Assembly: GCA_017303805.1 (NCBI GenBank)
Contig: JAFLBQ010000002.1
Coordinates: 372,001 to 436,000, forward strand
Origin: Cytophagales bacterium
GTDB taxonomy: Bacteria > Bacteroidota > Bacteroidia > Cytophagales > Cyclobacteriaceae
Direction: 5' to 3'
Length of the DNA: 64,000 nucleotides
Position numbers and translations under genes: made by a program. Position 1 is the first letter of the stretch; every line of letters begins with the position of its first letter. The notes beneath the pieces are model-generated. The model made no database searches, had not been told where the DNA came from, and worked only from the letters and a program-made list of their open reading frames with translations. This document shows, one piece after another, positions 60,800 through 64,000 of the stretch.

Positions 60800-61956
60800 C
60801 AGGATTCAGAACCGGGGTGGGCAAAGCTAAAAAGGGAGGCTTTCGCTTTACACGGCCCGATGATTTGGCCGCAGAGGTAATCAAGCACCTGGTAAAATCA
60901 ATTCCCGGATTGGAAAACAAAATGGTAGATGACCTGATTGTGGGCAATGCGGTACCCGAAGCAGACCAGGGCATGCAGATGGGCCGCATGATTTCGTTGC
61001 TTGCATTAGGCATTGATACTCCCGGTATGGTGGTAAACCGCTATTGCGGATCGGGTGTAGAAACTATCGCCATAGCAAGCCAACGCATACAAGCGGGGCA
61101 GGCTGATATAATAATTGCCGGTGGTACAGAGTCCATGTCGCTTGTACCGGTAATGGGTTTTAAAACAGCACTCAATTATACAATTGCAAAGAACACGCCC
61201 ACGTACTATACCAGCATGGGCCTTACAGCCGAAGAAGTTTCAAAGCAGTTCAAAATTTCGCGCGAAGAGCAAGACCAGTTCTCCTACGAAAGTCATATGA
61301 AAGCTGCAGCCGCCTGGAAAGAAGGTAAGTTCAAAGATGAAGTTGTTCCCATCACTGTAAAGGAAACTTACGTGGATGAAAACATGAAAAAGAAAACGCG
61401 CGAGTTTGTGGTAGCAACCGATGAGGGCATTCGGGCCGATACTACCGTGGAGGGCTTAGCCAAACTGAAACCGGTGTTTGCGCTGGGCGGAAGTGTAACG
61501 GCTGGCAACTCCTCGCAAACATCGGATGGGGCCGCGTTTGTAGCGGTAATGAGCGAAAGGATGGTGAAGCAATTGAACCTGAAACCCATTGCCCGTATGG
61601 TAAGCTATGCTACAGCCGGTGTTGATCCGCGCATTATGGGTATTGGCCCGGTAGCGGCAATTCCAAAGGCACTAAAGATTGCCGGCCTCCAGCAAGATGA
61701 CATCGATTTGTTTGAACTCAACGAAGCTTTTGCTGCACAATCGCTGGCGGTAGTAAAAGAGTTGGGTATTGATCGCACCAAATTAAATGTGAACGGTGGC
61801 GCTATTGCAGTGGGGCATCCGCTTGGTTCATCTGGTGCACGTTTATCGGTACAACTCTTTAACGAACTCCGCAGGCGCAACAAAAAGTACGGAATGGTTA
61901 CCGCCTGTGTAGGTGGCGGACAAGGAGTGGCAGGGATTTATGAGATGATGAATTAA
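60781..61956 (+). CDS. fadA: Acetyl-CoA C-acyltransferase (thiolase), FadA
   Basis: 391 residues, the exact length usual for bacterial FadA. The acyl-accepting Cys89 lies in NRYCGSGVETIAIASQRI; the second active site is GGAIAVGHPLGSSGARLSVQ with the His, and the third is VTACVGGGQGVAGIYE with the catalytic Cys. The thiolase loop INELNEAFA is FELNEAFAAQSLAV here. It cleaves 3-ketoacyl-CoA with CoA in the last step of beta-oxidation. The start codon sits in the last heptamer of the upstream array and the four-helix-bundle frame overlaps it by 19 bases, so translation may be coupled. A second pair of arrays follows the stop by two bases. Confidence 0.96.
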   Translation: MDAYIVAGFRTGVGKAKKGGFRFTRPDDLAAEVIKHLVKSIPGLENKMVDDLIVGNAVPEADQGMQMGRMISLLALGIDTPGMVVNRYCGSGVETIAIASQRIQAGQADIIIAGGTESMSLVPVMGFKTALNYTIAKNTPTYYTSMGLTAEEVSKQFKISREEQDQFSYESHMKAAAAWKEGKFKDEVVPITVKETYVDENMKKKTREFVVATDEGIRADTTVEGLAKLKPVFALGGSVTAGNSSQTSDGAAFVAVMSERMVKQLNLKPIARMVSYATAGVDPRIMGIGPVAAIPKALKIAGLQQDDIDLFELNEAFAAQSLAVVKELGIDRTKLNVNGGAIAVGHPLGSSGARLSVQLFNELRRRNKKYGMVTACVGGGQGVAGIYEMMN

Positions 61957-61958
61957 AA

Positions 61959-61986
61959 AGTCCATACTCGATAGTCCTGAGTCCAT
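61959..61986 (+). repeat. Left 7-bp-period array at the fadA/fadE junction
   Basis: Four heptamers: AGTCCAT, ACTCGAT, AGTCCTG, AGTCCAT, starting two bases after the thiolase stop. Same orientation as the left array at 60319-60353. ATAGTCCTGAGT (61971-61982) is perfectly complementary to ACTCAGGACTAT (62025-62036) of the right array. Confidence 0.85.
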
Positions 61987-62002
61987 AGACTAGTAACGAC
62001 CT

Positions 62003-62058
62003 AACTAAGGACTATGGACTTAATACTCAGGACTATAGACTCAATACTAAATACTAAG
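62003..62058 (+). repeat. Right 7-bp-period array at the fadA/fadE junction
   Basis: Eight heptamers: AACTAAG, GACTATG, GACTTAA, TACTCAG, GACTATA, GACTCAA, TACTAAA, TACTAAG. It ends three bases before the fadE start at 62062. Together with the left array it can fold into a hairpin: 12 pairs, a 7-base bulge (one heptamer), then CCATAG/CTATGG (61983-61988 with 62012-62017) and a 23-base loop. No gene lies between the arrays here. Confidence 0.88.
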
Positions 62059-62061
62059 AAC

Positions 62062-63864
62062 ATGAACACAACAACAGCAACCAGGAGCGCAATTAAAGGC
62101 GGAGAATTTCTTATTCGCGAAACGCAGGCACACGAAGTTTTTATTCCGGAAGAGTTTACGGAAGAGCAAAAAATGATTGCACAAACGTGCAAGGATTTTT
62201 TGAAGCAAGAAATCCACACGCGACTGGATGAAATCGATTCGATGAAAAATCCTGAGCTGATGCCTCAGCTTTTAGATAAGGCCGGGGAATTGGGCTTGCT
62301 GGGCACCTCGGTGCCGCAAGAACTTGGTGGCTTTGGAATGGATTTTAATACTACCATGCTGGTAGCCGAAGTGTTGGGTGCAGGCCATTCATTTGCGGTA
62401 GCAATTTCGGCACACACGGGTATCGGAACTTTACCAATTCTGTATTATGGTAATGAAGCCCAAAAGAAAAAGTACATCCCAAATCTAGCCTCGGGCAAGT
62501 GGAAGGCTGCCTATTGTTTAACCGAACCCGATTCCGGCAGCGATGCCAACTCGGGCAAAACCAAAGCAGTGCTCAGTGCGGATAAAAAGCACTATGTTAT
62601 CAACGGCCAGAAGATGTGGATTACCAATGGGGGCTTTGCCGATGTATATGTGGTGTTTGCCAAAATCGATAACGACAAGAATCTGAGCGCGTTTATTGTG
62701 GAGAAAGCGTTCGGAGGCATCACCATGAATGAAGAAGAAAAAAAGATGGGTATTAAGGGCTCTTCCACGCGGCAGATTTTCTTTAACGACTGTAAAGTAC
62801 CCGTAGAGAATTTATTGAGTGAACGCGAGAACGGCTTTAAGATAGCAGTAAACATTTTGAACATTGGTCGCATTAAATTAGGTGTTGCCGCGGTGGGCGG
62901 ATCGAAGGCTACGTTAAGTAAAGCCATTAACTACGCCAAAGAGCGGAAGCAGTTTGGTGTACCGCTGGCAACCTTTGGCGCCATACAGCACAAGATAGCC
63001 GATGTGGCCACTCATATTTTTGCTTCCGAGTCGGCACACTATCGCGCCAGCCAGAATATTGACGATGCCTACAATGCCTTTGTTGCCGCGGGCATGAATT
63101 CTGCGCAAGCACGATTGAAGGCACTGGAAGAATTTGCCATTGAGTGTGCCATTCTGAAAGTACACGGCTCGGAAGTATTGGATTATAGTGTGGATGAAGG
63201 CGTTCAGATTTATGGTGGCATGGGATTCTCGGCCGAAGGGCCAATGGATCGCGCTTATCGCGATGCGCGCATCAACAGAATTTTTGAAGGCACCAACGAG
63301 ATCAACCGCTTGCTTACTATTGATATGCTGCTGAAGCGCGCCATGAAAGGTCATTTGGATTTAATGAATCCGGCTATGGCGGTGCAAAAAGAACTGATGT
63401 CGATACCTGACTTTGGTAGCGATGACGATACTGCGTTGTTCGCCAAAGAGAAAAAAGCCTTGCGTAATTTAAAAAAGGCCGGACTGATGGTTTCCGGTGC
63501 AGCGGTTCAGAAGTTTATGATGAAGCTTTCGGAAGAGCAGGAGATTTTGATGAACCTGGCCGATATGCTGATTGAAGGCTATGTAGCCGAATCGGTATTG
63601 TTGCGCGTAGAAAAGTTAATAAGCCTGCGGGGCGAAAAGGCCTGCGAGGCGGAAAAGGAAATGGCGATGATCTACTTACACCATGCGATTGATAAAGCGG
63701 CTGCTGCCGGCAAGAGCGCCATTACTTCTTTTGCCGAAGGCGATGAACAACGCCTGATGCTGATGGGCTTGAAACGCTTTACCAAAGTTGAACCCTACAA
63801 TCTGAAAAATGCAAGGCGCAAAGTAGCGAAGGTGTTGATTGAAAAGGGCGAGTATTCGTTCTGA
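62062..63864 (+). CDS. fadE: Acyl-CoA dehydrogenase, FadE type
   Basis: 600 residues from ATG 62062 (MNTTTATRSAIKGGEFLIRE); an upstream in-frame ATG at 62014 would read through the heptamer array and is rejected. The ACAD fold is complete: EVLGAGHSFAVAISAHTGIG, AYCLTEPDSGSDANSGKTKA (FAD/substrate), MWITNGGFADVYVVFAKI, GIKGSSTRQIFFNDCKVPVE, and EGVQIYGGMGFSAEGPMDRA with IFEGTNEINRLL near the catalytic Glu. The extra C-terminal ~170 residues are typical of the FadE group of Bacillus. It introduces the trans-double bond in acyl-CoA, the first step of beta-oxidation. Last gene of the operon; a terminator follows. Confidence 0.96.
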   Translation: MNTTTATRSAIKGGEFLIRETQAHEVFIPEEFTEEQKMIAQTCKDFLKQEIHTRLDEIDSMKNPELMPQLLDKAGELGLLGTSVPQELGGFGMDFNTTMLVAEVLGAGHSFAVAISAHTGIGTLPILYYGNEAQKKKYIPNLASGKWKAAYCLTEPDSGSDANSGKTKAVLSADKKHYVINGQKMWITNGGFADVYVVFAKIDNDKNLSAFIVEKAFGGITMNEEEKKMGIKGSSTRQIFFNDCKVPVENLLSERENGFKIAVNILNIGRIKLGVAAVGGSKATLSKAINYAKERKQFGVPLATFGAIQHKIADVATHIFASESAHYRASQNIDDAYNAFVAAGMNSAQARLKALEEFAIECAILKVHGSEVLDYSVDEGVQIYGGMGFSAEGPMDRAYRDARINRIFEGTNEINRLLTIDMLLKRAMKGHLDLMNPAMAVQKELMSIPDFGSDDDTALFAKEKKALRNLKKAGLMVSGAAVQKFMMKLSEEQEILMNLADMLIEGYVAESVLLRVEKLISLRGEKACEAEKEMAMIYLHHAIDKAAAAGKSAITSFAEGDEQRLMLMGLKRFTKVEPYNLKNARRKVAKVLIEKGEYSF

Positions 63865-63882
63865 GCGTAGAACTCACCCCAA

Positions 63883-63903
63883 CCCCTCTCCATAGGAGAG
63901 AGG
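63883..63903. repeat. Short intergenic palindrome (CCCCTCTCC type)
   Basis: CTCTCC (63886-63891) pairs with GGAGAG (63895-63900) around ATA. The surrounding CACCCCAACCCCTCTCC run looks like a known kind of repeated intergenic palindrome; copies elsewhere cannot be checked. Confidence 0.5.
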
Positions 63904-63924
63904 CTTAGAGCGGAGTAAATGATT

Positions 63925-63952
63925 AAACCCGGAGTGTTCCGGGTTTTTTGTT
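63925..63952 (+). terminator. Terminator of the fad operon
   Basis: AAACCCGGA (63925-63933) and TCCGGGTTT (63938-63946) form a 9-bp stem with a GTGT loop and a run of T after it, 60 bases after the fadE stop. Confidence 0.85.
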
Positions 63953-64000
63953 TCTTAACGATACTGTTTGCGGTTGGGTAAAATGCTGCAGGGAGTTGCT

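Noticed and set aside
60319-62058. Heptamer arrays as a CRISPR array.
   Set aside because: The units are contiguous, only 7 bases long and degenerate, without unique spacers, leader or cas genes.

Overview
The window looks like a chromosomal segment of a Bacteroidota bacterium, most likely of the Cytophagales/Cytophagia type. The evidence is a SusC/SusD pair with surface glycan-binding lipoproteins, a hybrid two-component regulator (HTCS), a type IX secretion (T9SS) C-terminal signal on a GH26 enzyme, a MacB-type permease with an N-terminal prefix domain and a PadR partner, a LytS/LytTR pair, and start sites that mostly lack a clear Shine-Dalgarno. No rRNA, tRNA, CRISPR array, prophage or complete insertion sequence was recognised.

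Layout. 1-7.3 kb: a YpdA-like flavoprotein cut by the window edge, a TPR membrane protein, a WD40-like lipid/periplasmic protein, an exported serine hydrolase, an exported ADP-ribosylglycohydrolase-like lipoprotein, an EVE protein and a Spy-like periplasmic protein, closed by two hairpins. 7.3-23.7 kb: a polysaccharide utilisation locus (PUL): SusC, SusD, two TIG-domain glycan-binding lipoproteins, GH30, GH26, HTCS, GH5. GH26 plus GH5 suggests a beta-mannan or glucomannan target. 23.7-31 kb: YCII, EamA, GMC oxidoreductase with its small subunit, class V aminotransferase, VOC protein and two thioredoxin-fold exported proteins. 31-37 kb: three M20 amidohydrolases (two overlap an alcohol dehydrogenase gene in one operon) and two small Cys-rich lipoproteins. 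37-46 kb: an antitoxin with a frameshifted RelE/ParE toxin, M1 peptidase, Rieske protein, malate:quinone oxidoreductase, di-haem peroxidase and uncharacterised envelope proteins. 46-57 kb: fasciclin lipoprotein, LytS/LytTR pair, ABC permease with PadR, a membrane coiled-coil/HhH protein, two YceI proteins and a porin.

57-64 kb: a MarR regulator followed by a beta-oxidation operon in the order of Bacillus subtilis fadN-fadA-fadE. Both junctions of this operon carry a striking structure: degenerate arrays with an exact 7-bp period, in orientation AGTCNNN on the left and NACTNNN on the right, so the two sides are complementary. At the fadN/fadA junction the arrays enclose a gene for a four-helix-bundle protein of the 23S rRNA intervening-sequence family; at the fadA/fadE junction the arrays face each other with nothing between them and can fold into a hairpin. 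This resembles the architecture of rRNA intervening sequences (an ORF in the loop of a stem) but lies in an mRNA, and it is the best candidate here for an undescribed system.

All functional calls rest on reading motifs by eye; no database search was possible.
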